Source: Lachnospiraceae bacterium
GTDB taxonomy: Bacteria; Bacillota; Clostridia; Lachnospirales; Lachnospiraceae
NCBI GenBank assembly: GCA_015056765.1
Contig: SVFQ01000006.1
Location: 62,001 to 126,000, forward strand
Length of the DNA: 64,000 nt
Reading direction: 5' to 3'
The notes under the pieces were generated by a model. That model saw nothing but the letters and a program-made list of their open reading frames with translations. It ran no database searches and was not told where the DNA came from. Both the position numbers and the translations under genes were made by a program. Of this stretch, positions 25,943 to 36,183 are shown one piece after another (positions within the stretch are counted from its first letter, which is position 1; each line of letters begins with the position of its first letter).

Positions 25943-28117
25943 ATGCAAATTGGTAAGGTAAATCTGGATTTAACACACTATCCGGGAGAAGATTTATACT
26001 GCGATGGAGAAGTGGAGAATAAGCTTCTGCACATTGCAAGAGATTTCTCGACTATAGAGTATCCAAAGATTATCGAACAGGAGAAATCCTGGGAAGTACT
26101 GTATCACTTCTCTTCCCTTCGAGAGAACATCGTAGAGTGGGTACCTCTTCAGAAAACAGATAAGGTTTTGGAAGTGGGTAGTGGTTGCGGTGCCATCACC
26201 GGGGTACTTTCCCGCAAGGCCGGAAGCGTAACCTGCATCGATCTCTCTCAGCAGAGAAGTAAAATCAATGCCTATCGAAATATGGAACAGGATAATATCG
26301 ACATCAAAGTAGGCAACTTCGAGGATATCGAGCCGGACTTACCTGACGATTATGACTATATCATGCTAATCGGCGTATTTGAATACGGCCAGGCATATAT
26401 TCATTCTGCAACACCATTTGATACCTTCTTGCAGATCCTGAAAAAGCATTTAAAACCGGAAGGTCGAATTATCATTGCTATTGAGAATAGATTGGGCCTG
26501 AAATACTGGGCTGGTTGTCGAGAAGACCACCTGGGAACTTACTTTAGCGGTCTGGAAGGCTATCCGGAAGGCGGCGTAGTTCGTACGTTCTCTAAGAATG
26601 GATTGGAAGAAATCTTAAAGAGAAGCTGGGAAGGAGACTACAGCTTCTATTATCCATATCCGGATTATAAATTTATGACCACCTTATACTCGGATGAGTA
26701 CTTACCGAAGGTAGGAGAGTTGTCAAATAACATGCGTAATTTTGACAGAGACCGCATGGTTTTGTTTGATGAAAAGCAGGTTTTTGACTCTTTGACCAGA
26801 GATAACATGTTTCCTGACTTTTCCAACTCCTTCTTGGTAGTACTTGGTCCAAAACTGCAGACTATCTACGCAAGATATTCTAATGACAGAGAGCCGGAAT
26901 TCCAGATTCGTACGGATATCTTGCAGGTAGAAGAGGAAAGAAGGATTGTCAGAAAATCTCCTTTGACAGATGCTGCGGTAAATCATGTAGAACAGATTGA
27001 TACTGCATATCAGAAGCTGAGAGAGCGTTACCAGGGCGGAGAGCTGAAAATCAATCGTTGTCGTCTGGTAAAGGTGAATGACCAGGCTATGGAAGATCTC
27101 ACCGAAGAAGAGTATTCAGAGGGAATGGAGACTTCTCATTTAAGACCCTATGTGGAACTTGAGTATCTAAAGGGAATCAGTCTGGCGGAGCTGATGGATG
27201 ACAAGCTGAAAAAAGAGGACCTAGAAGGTTTTATGAGCCTATTCCGCCACTATGTAGAAATCCTGGACTACCACAGCGAGATGCCGGTAGCGGACTTTGA
27301 TCTGATTTTTTCCAATATCATTTTAACAGGAAAAGATTACAGCAAACCATTCCATCCACTGACCAATGCCACTTGGACCTTGATTGACTATGAATGGACC
27401 TTTGGAAAAGTGGTGCCAATCAGAGAACTGGCTTTCCGTGCTGCCTACTGTTACATGCTGGAAGACAGCAAACGTAAGGCGTTAAATTTGGATTTAATAC
27501 AAGAAGAGCTAGGGATTTCCGAGAAGGAAGCTGATGAATTCAGAGAACAGGAAAAAGGCTTCCAGCGCTATGTGACCGGAAATCGTAAGTCCATGACGGA
27601 GATGAGAGACCTGATCGGTTTCGATCGTATCAATCCCGTGGATTATATGCAGAAGATGGCTACCTTAGAGCATAAGAGCTGGGTACAGATTTACGAAAAT
27701 CGTGGGGAAGGCTTTAGCGAAGAGACGGCATACTGGGCTACTGATGTGATGGAAGACGGAGATAACAGAAATCTCCTGATTCGAGTAGATAAAGATGTAC
27801 TCACACTGAGACTGGATCCAGCTTTGTCAGGCTGTATGGTGGTACTTCGCGGTGTGAGATTCAATGACCAGGAGGTTACCCTTGGCAAAGACTCTGCAGT
27901 CACTACCAACGGTATCCAAATCGGTGCAGAGAATGCTTATATTTTCACCACCAAAGACCCGAATATCACCATCGACATTGATGGAATCCGTAGAGCAGGA
28001 TTTCAAGAAGAGGAAATTGATTTATTGGAAGTAGAATGGGAAATCTCCTTACTGGGGGATACCATGATGGAAATCCTGGCGGAACAATACAAACCTAAGA
28101 GGAGGTTCTGGCGATAA
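25943..28117 (+). CDS. WbdD-like methyltransferase-kinase fusion, candidate chain terminator
   Basis: A 724-residue protein with at least three parts. Residues about 50-215 are a class I SAM methyltransferase with motif I VLEVGSGCGAITG (75-87) and CIDLS. Residues about 320-510 look like a small-molecule kinase: VRK with Lys338, a hinge-like ELEYLKGISLAELM, a catalytic-loop-like DLIFSN with Asp453 and Asn458, and IDYE with Asp482. A beta-rich C-terminal part (about 600-724) is unassigned. This order matches E. coli WbdD, which phosphorylates and methylates the end of the O9a chain. It starts 2 bases after the wzt-like gene. I infer the chain-capping role from architecture and neighbours; the methyltransferase is clear, the kinase call rests on motifs. 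Confidence 0.72.
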   Translation: MQIGKVNLDLTHYPGEDLYCDGEVENKLLHIARDFSTIEYPKIIEQEKSWEVLYHFSSLRENIVEWVPLQKTDKVLEVGSGCGAITGVLSRKAGSVTCIDLSQQRSKINAYRNMEQDNIDIKVGNFEDIEPDLPDDYDYIMLIGVFEYGQAYIHSATPFDTFLQILKKHLKPEGRIIIAIENRLGLKYWAGCREDHLGTYFSGLEGYPEGGVVRTFSKNGLEEILKRSWEGDYSFYYPYPDYKFMTTLYSDEYLPKVGELSNNMRNFDRDRMVLFDEKQVFDSLTRDNMFPDFSNSFLVVLGPKLQTIYARYSNDREPEFQIRTDILQVEEERRIVRKSPLTDAAVNHVEQIDTAYQKLRERYQGGELKINRCRLVKVNDQAMEDLTEEEYSEGMETSHLRPYVELEYLKGISLAELMDDKLKKEDLEGFMSLFRHYVEILDYHSEMPVADFDLIFSNIILTGKDYSKPFHPLTNATWTLIDYEWTFGKVVPIRELAFRAAYCYMLEDSKRKALNLDLIQEELGISEKEADEFREQEKGFQRYVTGNRKSMTEMRDLIGFDRINPVDYMQKMATLEHKSWVQIYENRGEGFSEETAYWATDVMEDGDNRNLLIRVDKDVLTLRLDPALSGCMVVLRGVRFNDQEVTLGKDSAVTTNGIQIGAENAYIFTTKDPNITIDIDGIRRAGFQEEEIDLLEVEWEISLLGDTMMEILAEQYKPKRRFWR

Positions 28118-30147
28118 TGTCCATGCTGAAAAAGGCTGTACAGAATGTGCTGGTGGCACAATATCATCGTGAATATGAAGCTGCTGTTCGTGCGCAATCT
28201 GTTTCTGAAGCCGAATTCCAGGCATGGAGAATGACAGAATACCTGGAGGGCACTTCTGCTGACATCAATGTGGGTGTCATGTCTCTGCACACTTTGTTTG
28301 CCACGAAGGCAGCTTTGGATGCAGCGATAAAGAGCCTGCAGGATACAGAGTCTTCGTATCTATTGTTGGTAGAAAAACCGGAACTGTTACACAAAAACGC
28401 CATCAAATTAATAAGACGTTTTTTGTTCGAAAAACCTTATGCGAAACTTGCCTACCCGGATGAAGCAGGATGGCTAAAACCGGACTTTTCTCCGGATACA
28501 CTGCTATCTCAGTGCTATTTTGGTAGAGCAGTTCTGGTAGAGCGTGAACTTTTGGCTACTGTTTTACAGGACACCACCTTTGAACTGACAGAAAATCTGT
28601 CTGCACCGGAGCAAAGCGAAGAAGCGAAGCTACATTTTCAGAGAAATGTCTATCGTTTGATTTTGAGCTTAGTGAATGAAGCTATTTTAGTCGAGCATAT
28701 CCCGTATCCTATCTATTTAGAGGAGCAGCCGGAGGATTTCGGACGAGAAGAGCACTTTTCTGATTTGAAAAAGGATTTGTGGTTCTCGGATATCCCCATG
28801 GGAGACAAGGCTGAGAAGGTATCCATCATTATCCTTTCCAAGGATAACCCGAGATTATTATCCAGATGCGTGCATTCTCTTATGGAACTGACTGATTATC
28901 CGAATCTGGAAGTCATCGTTCTGGATAATGGCAGTAGTCCTGAAAACAAAGCCATCATTGAAAAGATGGTCAGCCAACAAGCTAAGGAAATTGCCTTCCG
29001 CTATGAGCATAGACCTCAGGCCTTTAACTTCTCTGCATTATGCAATCAGGGAGCTCAGATGGCTACAGGCGAATACGTGCTGTTCCTGAATGATGATACA
29101 GAGGTAGTAGACAGAACCTGGCTTACCAAGATGATGGAGAAGGCCAGAAAAGACTATGTAGGTGCAGTAGGCATCAAACTTCTGTATCCGGACGAAGAAA
29201 CCATTCAGCATGCAGGGGTCAACAATATCCATTTAGGACCTTGCCACAAGCTGCAGACACAAAAAGATACAGAAAGCTATTACTTTGGTTGGAATAGACA
29301 GGCAGTGAATACTCTAGCTACTACAGGGGCGTGCCTGCTGATGAAGAAAGCACTGTTTGATGAGGTGGGCGGCTTTTCTGAAGATTTAGCAGTGGCTTTC
29401 AATGATGTGGAGCTTTGCTTCCGCTTATACGAAAAAGGGTACCGTAATGTGACCTGTAACCATACCCATATGCTACACTATGAATCCGTCAGCAGGGGAA
29501 GTGATGAAGGCATCGTGAAGCTACGAAGACTTCACGGAGAGCGAGACAAATTATATGCAGCACATCCAGGGCTCTGGAATCGCGATCCATACCATAATCC
29601 GGGATTTGTGAAAGATATCATGGAGTGGCAGTTTCGCCCCGGAAACCGTTATCAGGCCGGTGAAGTGATGGAAAAGGGCATACCGGTAGAGATTACCGGA
29701 CAAGTGCCGGAAAGCTGGCACAATGATGTCCTGTATCATGGTATTGAGTTTGCAGGAAGTAGAGCACTATGGGAAACCGGTAAGAATGAGAAATCGGAGT
29801 GCTACTTTGGATACTATATCCAAGGCTGGTTCTATGCAGTACAGGTAGATAACAGCCGTTATAAAATAAGCCTCCTTATGAGAAAACTCTCTGAGGATGA
29901 GGAAATCACCAAGAAAGTACAACGTACAGACGGACCTCTTTATCAGGTACCTTTCACCAGAAGACTGCGTCCGGACTATCAGGAAAATCTGCCTTATATC
30001 CAGTACCCTGCTTTGTCAGGTATGAGCGTTACATTGGATGAAGGCGCCCTTCCTCCGGGAGAATACCTCCTAGGGTACCTGTGGGAAGATCGAGCATCGA
30101 GACAGAAAATGTATGATTTCACAGCGGAGACTATAGTTATTTCATGA
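28117..30147 (+). CDS. Large family 2 glycosyltransferase
   Basis: A 676-residue protein. The first 235 residues have no recognised domain; residues about 237-470 are a GT2 domain with VSIIILSKDNP, LEVIVLDNGSS, LFLNDDTEVVD (DxD-type metal motif) and the late FNDVELCFRLYEKGYRNV with the catalytic-base region. The last 180 residues are beta-rich and unassigned. It probably adds sugars, rhamnose being a common case, to the lipid-linked chain in the cytosol. The ATG overlaps the preceding stop by one base and the stop overlaps the next start by four. Confidence 0.85.
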   Translation: MSMLKKAVQNVLVAQYHREYEAAVRAQSVSEAEFQAWRMTEYLEGTSADINVGVMSLHTLFATKAALDAAIKSLQDTESSYLLLVEKPELLHKNAIKLIRRFLFEKPYAKLAYPDEAGWLKPDFSPDTLLSQCYFGRAVLVERELLATVLQDTTFELTENLSAPEQSEEAKLHFQRNVYRLILSLVNEAILVEHIPYPIYLEEQPEDFGREEHFSDLKKDLWFSDIPMGDKAEKVSIIILSKDNPRLLSRCVHSLMELTDYPNLEVIVLDNGSSPENKAIIEKMVSQQAKEIAFRYEHRPQAFNFSALCNQGAQMATGEYVLFLNDDTEVVDRTWLTKMMEKARKDYVGAVGIKLLYPDEETIQHAGVNNIHLGPCHKLQTQKDTESYYFGWNRQAVNTLATTGACLLMKKALFDEVGGFSEDLAVAFNDVELCFRLYEKGYRNVTCNHTHMLHYESVSRGSDEGIVKLRRLHGERDKLYAAHPGLWNRDPYHNPGFVKDIMEWQFRPGNRYQAGEVMEKGIPVEITGQVPESWHNDVLYHGIEFAGSRALWETGKNEKSECYFGYYIQGWFYAVQVDNSRYKISLLMRKLSEDEEITKKVQRTDGPLYQVPFTRRLRPDYQENLPYIQYPALSGMSVTLDEGALPPGEYLLGYLWEDRASRQKMYDFTAETIVIS

Positions 30148-32432
30148 AAGAACAATACACATGGGCTGCGTACCTAGAAGAAGCCTACCGCAATCAAAAG
30201 AAAATCAATGCACAACTAGCCGGTAAATTACAAGATGCGGAAACAAAAGTGGATGAGTTAAATGCAAATTTAACAAGAATTCAATCCAGTATTCCGTATA
30301 AAATGACGGCGCCTTTTCGCTTCTGCGTAAAGGGTGTGAAGGCTGTTAAATCCAGAGCCGGAAGAAAAGGCCTTTTTTCCGGGAGCTATGTGCAGGCGAA
30401 GGATACTTTGGTGGCTGCTTATGAAAAGGAGCTGTCCAAGCAACAGAATCCTTATGCCCAGTGGATTGCTAGTGTGGAAGATACACTTCCTTTAGGCGAA
30501 ATCGGGGATGCGGCTGAGGTGGCAATCCTTTCTTATCAGGATTTGGATGGTCGCATCTCTATGCAGGAGCTTCTGAGTGAGGAGGGTTTTGCAAAGGTGA
30601 AATACCTGCTTTTTGCAGAGAATCCGGACTATCTGGATGAGAGATGTCCGGGCATTGTTTCCGGATTCTTCCGTGAAAATGGGGACTGCAAGGTGTGGTA
30701 TGCCCACGAGGACTTTATTACCAAAGAAGGAAAGAGACATCATCCTTTCTTCAAGCCTGTATGGTCGCCGGAAACCCTACTTGGATTCTTCTATCCCGCC
30801 AGCTTTTTTGCTCTGCGGAAGGAAGATGTATATCAGATTATGCTGTTCCATGAACAGGACGGCAGGCAGAATGCCTATGAACTTTGCCTTCAGGCAATAG
30901 GAGCCGGAAAAGGTGGTATGACAGATGCGGTGCTTTACCACATTCCGAAGGAAGAAGAGGAGCTGGCTGGAGATACCTCTAAACTAGAAACCACCGTATC
31001 CCCGGACTACCGTAAGTTTGAAAATTACTGGGGATACGAAGAAAGATACATCCCTTGCAGAAAACGAGCATTAGAAGCCAGGGGATTCCTGGTGGCAAGC
31101 GGAGATACCTATATAGAAAATGTCACGGCAGTATGGCCTAATCCCAGTTATAAGCCTTTGATCTCTGTGGTGATTCCATCCAAGGATCATCCGGATGTGT
31201 TGAAGACTTGCTTGATGAGCTTTTTGAACCGCACCAATTATGAAAATGTGGAGTTCATTGTGGTGGATAATGGTAGCTCTGAGGAGAACCAGAAAACCAT
31301 CCGTGATTTGATGGATACGTTAGGGGCACTCTATGGCAAGAAAATGCAGTACCTCTATCGAGTATCGGATTTCAATTTCTCTAAAATGTGCAATGATGGC
31401 GTAGCCAAGGCACAGGGAGATTTTGTCCTTCTTTTAAATGATGATATCGAAATCATCCAGAAAGACTGGCTGGATATCATGCTGGGCCAGGCTTTGGTTC
31501 CGGGGGTAGGTGCAGTAGGCGCCAAACTTTGGTACCCGGGAGAAGAGCGCATTCAGCATGCGGGTATCACCAATCTGGCCATCGGGCCAAGTCATAAGCT
31601 GGTGACGTTCCCGGAGGATCGGCTATACTACTATGGCCATGGCGCCACCGCTATGAATATGGTGGCGGTGACAGCGGCTTGTCTTTTGGTGTCCAGATTC
31701 CTGTATCAGGATATGGGCGGTTTGATGGAAGATATGGCAGTAGCGTACAATGACGTGGAGTTTTGCTTCCGTCTACAGGATATGGGATACCGTAACGTTC
31801 AAAGAAACGATGCGGTTCTAAGACACCATGAATCCTTAAGCCGTGGTCTGGACGAGGGGCAAGAAGAAAAGTGGAATCGCCTGCTTCGGGAAAAGGACAA
31901 ACTTTACAAGCGTCATCCGGGGCTGCTGGAGTATGACCCTTATTACAGCAACCACATGAAGAAAAACTCACCGGAGTATGTGGTGGGCTATGACTATGAT
32001 TATGAGAAGCGTCTTTTGACACAAGAAGTAAAGACCATTTCTTATAGCTTCGTGGAGGCTATGCAGGAAGGTAAGACACAGTACTCCCTGGAAAGCTGCA
32101 AGGTACAACCGAAGCATTTGCGGGAAGAACCGGACATCTGGTGCCTGGAAGGCTGGTGCTTTGCAAATCAAAAAGACAATGCTTCTTTTACAACCTATGT
32201 TTTGCTGACAGACAAAAAGCAGTTAAAAGCATTGCAGGTGCCTGTGGCAAAGCACTACCGTTATGACCTGGAGGAAGTCTTTCCGGCAGAAACCCATATC
32301 GGCTTATCGGGCTTTACTTGCCGTATTCTGAAAAAGGATTTGGCAGGTGGCTCTTATGAAGTGAGCCTGGGTCTATATGATGAGACCAGTGACAAATGGG
32401 TCAAAATCAAAACAGAAGGTGAATGTGAATGA
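30144..32432 (+). CDS. Family 2 glycosyltransferase with N-terminal coiled coil
   Basis: A 762-residue protein. It begins with a coiled coil (about residues 8-50) followed by an amphipathic SSIPYKMTAPFRF motif that may touch the membrane. The middle is poorly assigned and the GT2 domain sits at about 335-570, with ISVVIPSKDHP, FIVVDNGSS, LLLNDDIEII and YNDVEFCFRLQDMGYRNV. A beta-rich tail follows. The GT domain is closely similar to that of the gene at 28117, so the two likely arose by duplication. Overlapping starts and stops on both sides suggest coupled translation with equal amounts of the three large transferases. Confidence 0.84.
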   Translation: MKEQYTWAAYLEEAYRNQKKINAQLAGKLQDAETKVDELNANLTRIQSSIPYKMTAPFRFCVKGVKAVKSRAGRKGLFSGSYVQAKDTLVAAYEKELSKQQNPYAQWIASVEDTLPLGEIGDAAEVAILSYQDLDGRISMQELLSEEGFAKVKYLLFAENPDYLDERCPGIVSGFFRENGDCKVWYAHEDFITKEGKRHHPFFKPVWSPETLLGFFYPASFFALRKEDVYQIMLFHEQDGRQNAYELCLQAIGAGKGGMTDAVLYHIPKEEEELAGDTSKLETTVSPDYRKFENYWGYEERYIPCRKRALEARGFLVASGDTYIENVTAVWPNPSYKPLISVVIPSKDHPDVLKTCLMSFLNRTNYENVEFIVVDNGSSEENQKTIRDLMDTLGALYGKKMQYLYRVSDFNFSKMCNDGVAKAQGDFVLLLNDDIEIIQKDWLDIMLGQALVPGVGAVGAKLWYPGEERIQHAGITNLAIGPSHKLVTFPEDRLYYYGHGATAMNMVAVTAACLLVSRFLYQDMGGLMEDMAVAYNDVEFCFRLQDMGYRNVQRNDAVLRHHESLSRGLDEGQEEKWNRLLREKDKLYKRHPGLLEYDPYYSNHMKKNSPEYVVGYDYDYEKRLLTQEVKTISYSFVEAMQEGKTQYSLESCKVQPKHLREEPDIWCLEGWCFANQKDNASFTTYVLLTDKKQLKALQVPVAKHYRYDLEEVFPAETHIGLSGFTCRILKKDLAGGSYEVSLGLYDETSDKWVKIKTEGECE

Positions 32433-34399
32433 CAGATAAGGACGAAGTATCGTACTATCGCGATTTATACGAACAAGAAAAAAAGAAAACAGCAAAACTT
32501 TCCGACAGATTAGCGGATGCCAATCGGAAAGCGGAAGATTTGCAGGAAAACCTGGACCGTATCAAAAACAGTGGTCTATGGAAAGCCGCTAAACCGGCAC
32601 GAGATGCCTATCACTTTTTAAAGAGAACCGGAGACAGAGTAGGTCAGTACGGCTCTCCCAAGGGAATCGCTCGTAAAGTAAAAAGCAAAATGATTGAAAA
32701 ACAGGCGAGACTCCAGCACGGAACGCGCAGCTTCCCGGATGAGAACCAGAGAAAAGCAGAAGAAAGCAGAGTTTTTCCGAAAGATATTACCTTCAGTATT
32801 TTAGTTCCACTGTATAATACACCGGAGAAATTCCTGAGAGAGATGATTGAGTCTGTGACTGCACAGACCTATGGAAAATGGGAACTTTGCCTGGCAGATG
32901 GCTCTGATGAAAAGCATCCGGAAGTGGGTCAAATCTGTGATGAGTATGTCCGGAAGGATAGCCGTATCAAATACCAGAAGCTGCTGAAGAATGAAGGTAT
33001 TTCCGGCAACACCAATGAATGCTATAAGATGGCTACCGGTAACTATATCGCCCTCTTTGATCATGATGATGTGTTACATCCTTCTGTACTCTATGCTTAT
33101 ATGGAGCAGATTTGCGAGAAGGATGCAGACTATTTGTATTGCGATGAGGCGACCTTTAAAGGGAATAAGACCATCGATGATATGATTACCCTGCATTTTA
33201 AGCCGGATTATTCCTTGGATAACTTAAGGGCCAATAACTATATTTGCCATTTCAGTGCTTTTTCCAGAGAACTTCTGCAGGACATGGAGCTTTTCCGCAG
33301 CCAGTTTGATGGAAGCCAGGATCATGATATGATTCTGAGACTCACCAGCAAAGCAAAGCATGTGGTGCATGTGCCAAGGTTGATGTACTACTGGAGAAGC
33401 CATAAAGCCTCCGTGGCCAGCGATATCAATGCCAAAAGCTATGCTATAGAAGCAGCCAGAGGGGCTGTGGCAGATCATTTGACCCAGTGTGGTTTCCAAA
33501 ACTTTGAGATTTTATCAACCAAGGCATTTGAAACCATTTTCCGCATCAAATACGAAGTACTGCGAAATCCACTGGTGTCCATCATTATCCCCAACAAGGA
33601 CCATGTGGACGACTTGCAGCGTTGCATCACTTCTATTCTGAGCCAGAGTACCTATGATAACTACGAAATCATCGTAGTAGAGAATAACTCTGTACAGGAT
33701 GAGACTTTTGCTTACTATGAGAAATTAAAAGACCAGCCAAAGATTCGACTGGTGAAATACGAAGGTGAGTTTAACTTCTCCAAAATCTGTAACTTTGGCG
33801 TGGAGCATGCAGGCGGCGAGTACATCTTATTACTCAATAACGATACTCAGGTGATTTCCATCAACTGGATTGAAGAACTGCTGATGTATGCACAAAGACC
33901 GGATGTGGGTGCAGTAGGTGCAAAGCTTTACTACCCGGATAAGACCATCCAGCATGCGGGAATCGTCATCGGCCTTGGAGCCCACCGTACCGCAGGACAC
34001 AGCCACTATAAGGTGGCAAGCACAAACCTGGGCTACATGGGCAGACTGTGTTATGCACAGGATGTCAGTGCTGTAACGGGAGCTTGCCTCATGGTAAAGA
34101 AGACTTTATATGATGCATTAAATGGCCTGGATGAAAGCTTTGCAGTAGCGTTAAATGATGTGGATTTCTGTCTGCGTCTGAGAGATATGGGCTTGTGGAA
34201 TGTATGGAATCCATACTGTGAACTCTATCATTTCGAATCCGTATCCAGAGGAAGCGATTTAGATGGGGAGCGCGCAGCTAGATATGAGAAGGAATGCGAG
34301 CTTTTCAGAAGCCGCTATGCGAAACTATTAGAACAGGGAGATCCGTATTATAACGTGAATTTCTCTCTAGACCGTAGTGATTACACCTTAAAAATCTAG
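32429..34399 (+). CDS. Tandem-domain family 2 glycosyltransferase
   Basis: A 656-residue protein with two GT2 domains. The first (about 120-370) has FSILVPLYNTP and ALFDHDDVLHPS; the second (about 385-640) has VSIIIPNKDHV, LLLNNDTQVIS and LNDVDFCLRLRDMGLWNV. An N-terminal coiled coil with LDRIKNSGLWKAAKP matches the start of the gene at 30144, suggesting a shared docking or membrane-contact element. Two active domains in one chain suggest it makes two linkages in turn, such as a disaccharide repeat. It ends the overlapping three-gene block. Confidence 0.86.
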   Translation: MTDKDEVSYYRDLYEQEKKKTAKLSDRLADANRKAEDLQENLDRIKNSGLWKAAKPARDAYHFLKRTGDRVGQYGSPKGIARKVKSKMIEKQARLQHGTRSFPDENQRKAEESRVFPKDITFSILVPLYNTPEKFLREMIESVTAQTYGKWELCLADGSDEKHPEVGQICDEYVRKDSRIKYQKLLKNEGISGNTNECYKMATGNYIALFDHDDVLHPSVLYAYMEQICEKDADYLYCDEATFKGNKTIDDMITLHFKPDYSLDNLRANNYICHFSAFSRELLQDMELFRSQFDGSQDHDMILRLTSKAKHVVHVPRLMYYWRSHKASVASDINAKSYAIEAARGAVADHLTQCGFQNFEILSTKAFETIFRIKYEVLRNPLVSIIIPNKDHVDDLQRCITSILSQSTYDNYEIIVVENNSVQDETFAYYEKLKDQPKIRLVKYEGEFNFSKICNFGVEHAGGEYILLLNNDTQVISINWIEELLMYAQRPDVGAVGAKLYYPDKTIQHAGIVIGLGAHRTAGHSHYKVASTNLGYMGRLCYAQDVSAVTGACLMVKKTLYDALNGLDESFAVALNDVDFCLRLRDMGLWNVWNPYCELYHFESVSRGSDLDGERAARYEKECELFRSRYAKLLEQGDPYYNVNFSLDRSDYTLKI

Positions 34400-34407
34400 G
34401 CGGAATA

Positions 34408-34416
34408 TGGTATAAT
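34408..34416 (+). promoter_or_regulatory. Extended -10 promoter of pgcA
   Basis: TGGTATAAT at 34408-34416 is a perfect extended -10 element; a weak TTAAAA at 34388-34393 lies 17 bases upstream. It allows the mutase gene to be expressed apart from the long glycosyltransferase operon. Confidence 0.55.
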
Positions 34417-34451
34417 TTGCCCGGAGACCAACGGAAATCAGGAGGAAAAAC

Positions 34452-36176
34452 ATGGGATACAAAGAAGTATACAAAAAATGGACAGAAGACGCGTATTTTG
34501 ATGAAGCAACCAGAAAAGAACTGCTTGCTTTGACAGATGAGACTGAAATTGAGGACCGTTTTTATAAAGAATTGGAGTTCGGTACAGGCGGACTTCGTGG
34601 CGTAATCGGTGCTGGTACCAACCGTATGAATATCTACACCGTACGTAAAGCAACACAGGGACTTGCAAATTACATCAAAAAGCATGGCGACCCAAAGAGA
34701 GGTGTAGCAATCTCCTTTGACTGCCGTAGATTTTCACCGGAATTTGCAGATGAGACAGCAAGATGCCTTGCAGCCAATGGCATCAAAGCATATGTTTTCA
34801 AAGAGCTGCGTCCTACACCGGAATTGTCTTATGCACTGCGTAAACTGAATTGTGTAGCCGGCGTTATGATTACAGCCAGCCACAATCCACCGGAATACAA
34901 TGGATACAAAGCATACTGGGAAGACGGTGCGCAGGTTACACCACCTCACGACACCGGTATCATCAATGAAGTAAAAGCAATTAAAGACTATGCGGAAGTA
35001 AAGACCATGTCCAAAGAAGATGCTATGGCACAGGGCCTTTATGAAATCATCGGGGAAGAAATCGATGATACCTACATGGTAGAGCTGAAAAAGCAGATCA
35101 TTCATCCGGAACTGATCAAAGAAATGGCAAAGGATATCAGCGTAGTCTATACACCATTCCATGGCACAGGTAACATTCCTGTTCGCCGTGTTCTGAAAGA
35201 ACTTGGATTTGAGAATGTCTATGTAGTACCGGAGCAGGAATTACCGGATCCGGACTTCACTACTTTGGCTTATCCGAACCCGGAAGATCCTAAGGCATTC
35301 GAACTGGCTCTGAAGCTTGCGAAAGAGAAAAATGCCGACATCGTTATGGCTACTGATCCGGATGCTGACCGTCTTGGCGTCTATGCAAAGAATAGCAAAA
35401 CCGGTGAATATGAAGCCTTCACAGGTAATATGTCCGGTATGCTGATTGCTGAGTATATCCTGAGAGAAAGAAAGGCAACAGGTTCTATGCCTGTAAATCC
35501 GGCACTGGTTACCACCATCGTAACCACAAACCTGGCACACGTTCTTTGCAAAGCTTATGACATTAAGTGCATCGAAGTACTGACAGGATTTAAATATATC
35601 GGTGAGCAGATTAAGCTCTTCGAAGAAACCGGCTCCAACAATTATGTATTTGGTTTGGAAGAAAGCTATGGCTGCCTGGTAGGTACCCATGCAAGAGATA
35701 AAGATGCCATCGTAGCAGTAATGATGCTTTGCGAAGTAGCTGCTTGGTGCAAGAAGAACGGCATGACCATCTATGACCAGATGCTGAAAATCTACGAAGA
35801 ATACGGATTCTTTAAAGAGACTCAGTATGCCATCACCATGAAGGGTATCGACGGATCTAAAGAAATCGCTGCTTTAATGGATAAGTTTAGAAATAATACA
35901 CCTTCTAAGTTTGGTCATTGGGATGTAGTATCTTTCAGAGACTATGAGAACAATACCATTAAGGATTTAAAGACAGGAGAAGTCAAAGAGACAGGCCTGC
36001 CAAAATCCAATGTATTGTATTTTGATTTGACAGATGATGCTTGGTGCTGCGCTCGTCCATCCGGTACAGAGCCTAAGATTAAATTCTACATGGGTGTCAA
36101 AGGCACCAATTTAGAAGATGCACAGGCTAAGGTGGAAGAACTGACAAATGCTGTAAAAGACATCATCAATTCCTAA
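34452..36176 (+). CDS. pgcA: Alpha-phosphoglucomutase (phosphohexomutase)
   Basis: A 574-residue phosphohexomutase, very like Bacillus subtilis PgcA by eye. Blocks include YKDLEFGTGGLRG-like start, AGTNRMNIYTVRKA, the active-site TASHNPPEYNGYK with the phosphoserine, the metal loop TDPDADRLG, the sugar-binding GLEESYG and the phosphate-binding RPSGTEPK near the end. It interconverts glucose 6-phosphate and glucose 1-phosphate in the cytosol, supplying RmlA and other sugar-nucleotide enzymes. AGGAGG lies just before the ATG, and it has its own promoter. Confidence 0.93.
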   Translation: MGYKEVYKKWTEDAYFDEATRKELLALTDETEIEDRFYKELEFGTGGLRGVIGAGTNRMNIYTVRKATQGLANYIKKHGDPKRGVAISFDCRRFSPEFADETARCLAANGIKAYVFKELRPTPELSYALRKLNCVAGVMITASHNPPEYNGYKAYWEDGAQVTPPHDTGIINEVKAIKDYAEVKTMSKEDAMAQGLYEIIGEEIDDTYMVELKKQIIHPELIKEMAKDISVVYTPFHGTGNIPVRRVLKELGFENVYVVPEQELPDPDFTTLAYPNPEDPKAFELALKLAKEKNADIVMATDPDADRLGVYAKNSKTGEYEAFTGNMSGMLIAEYILRERKATGSMPVNPALVTTIVTTNLAHVLCKAYDIKCIEVLTGFKYIGEQIKLFEETGSNNYVFGLEESYGCLVGTHARDKDAIVAVMMLCEVAAWCKKNGMTIYDQMLKIYEEYGFFKETQYAITMKGIDGSKEIAALMDKFRNNTPSKFGHWDVVSFRDYENNTIKDLKTGEVKETGLPKSNVLYFDLTDDAWCCARPSGTEPKIKFYMGVKGTNLEDAQAKVEELTNAVKDIINS

Positions 36177-36183
36177 ATAGCGG

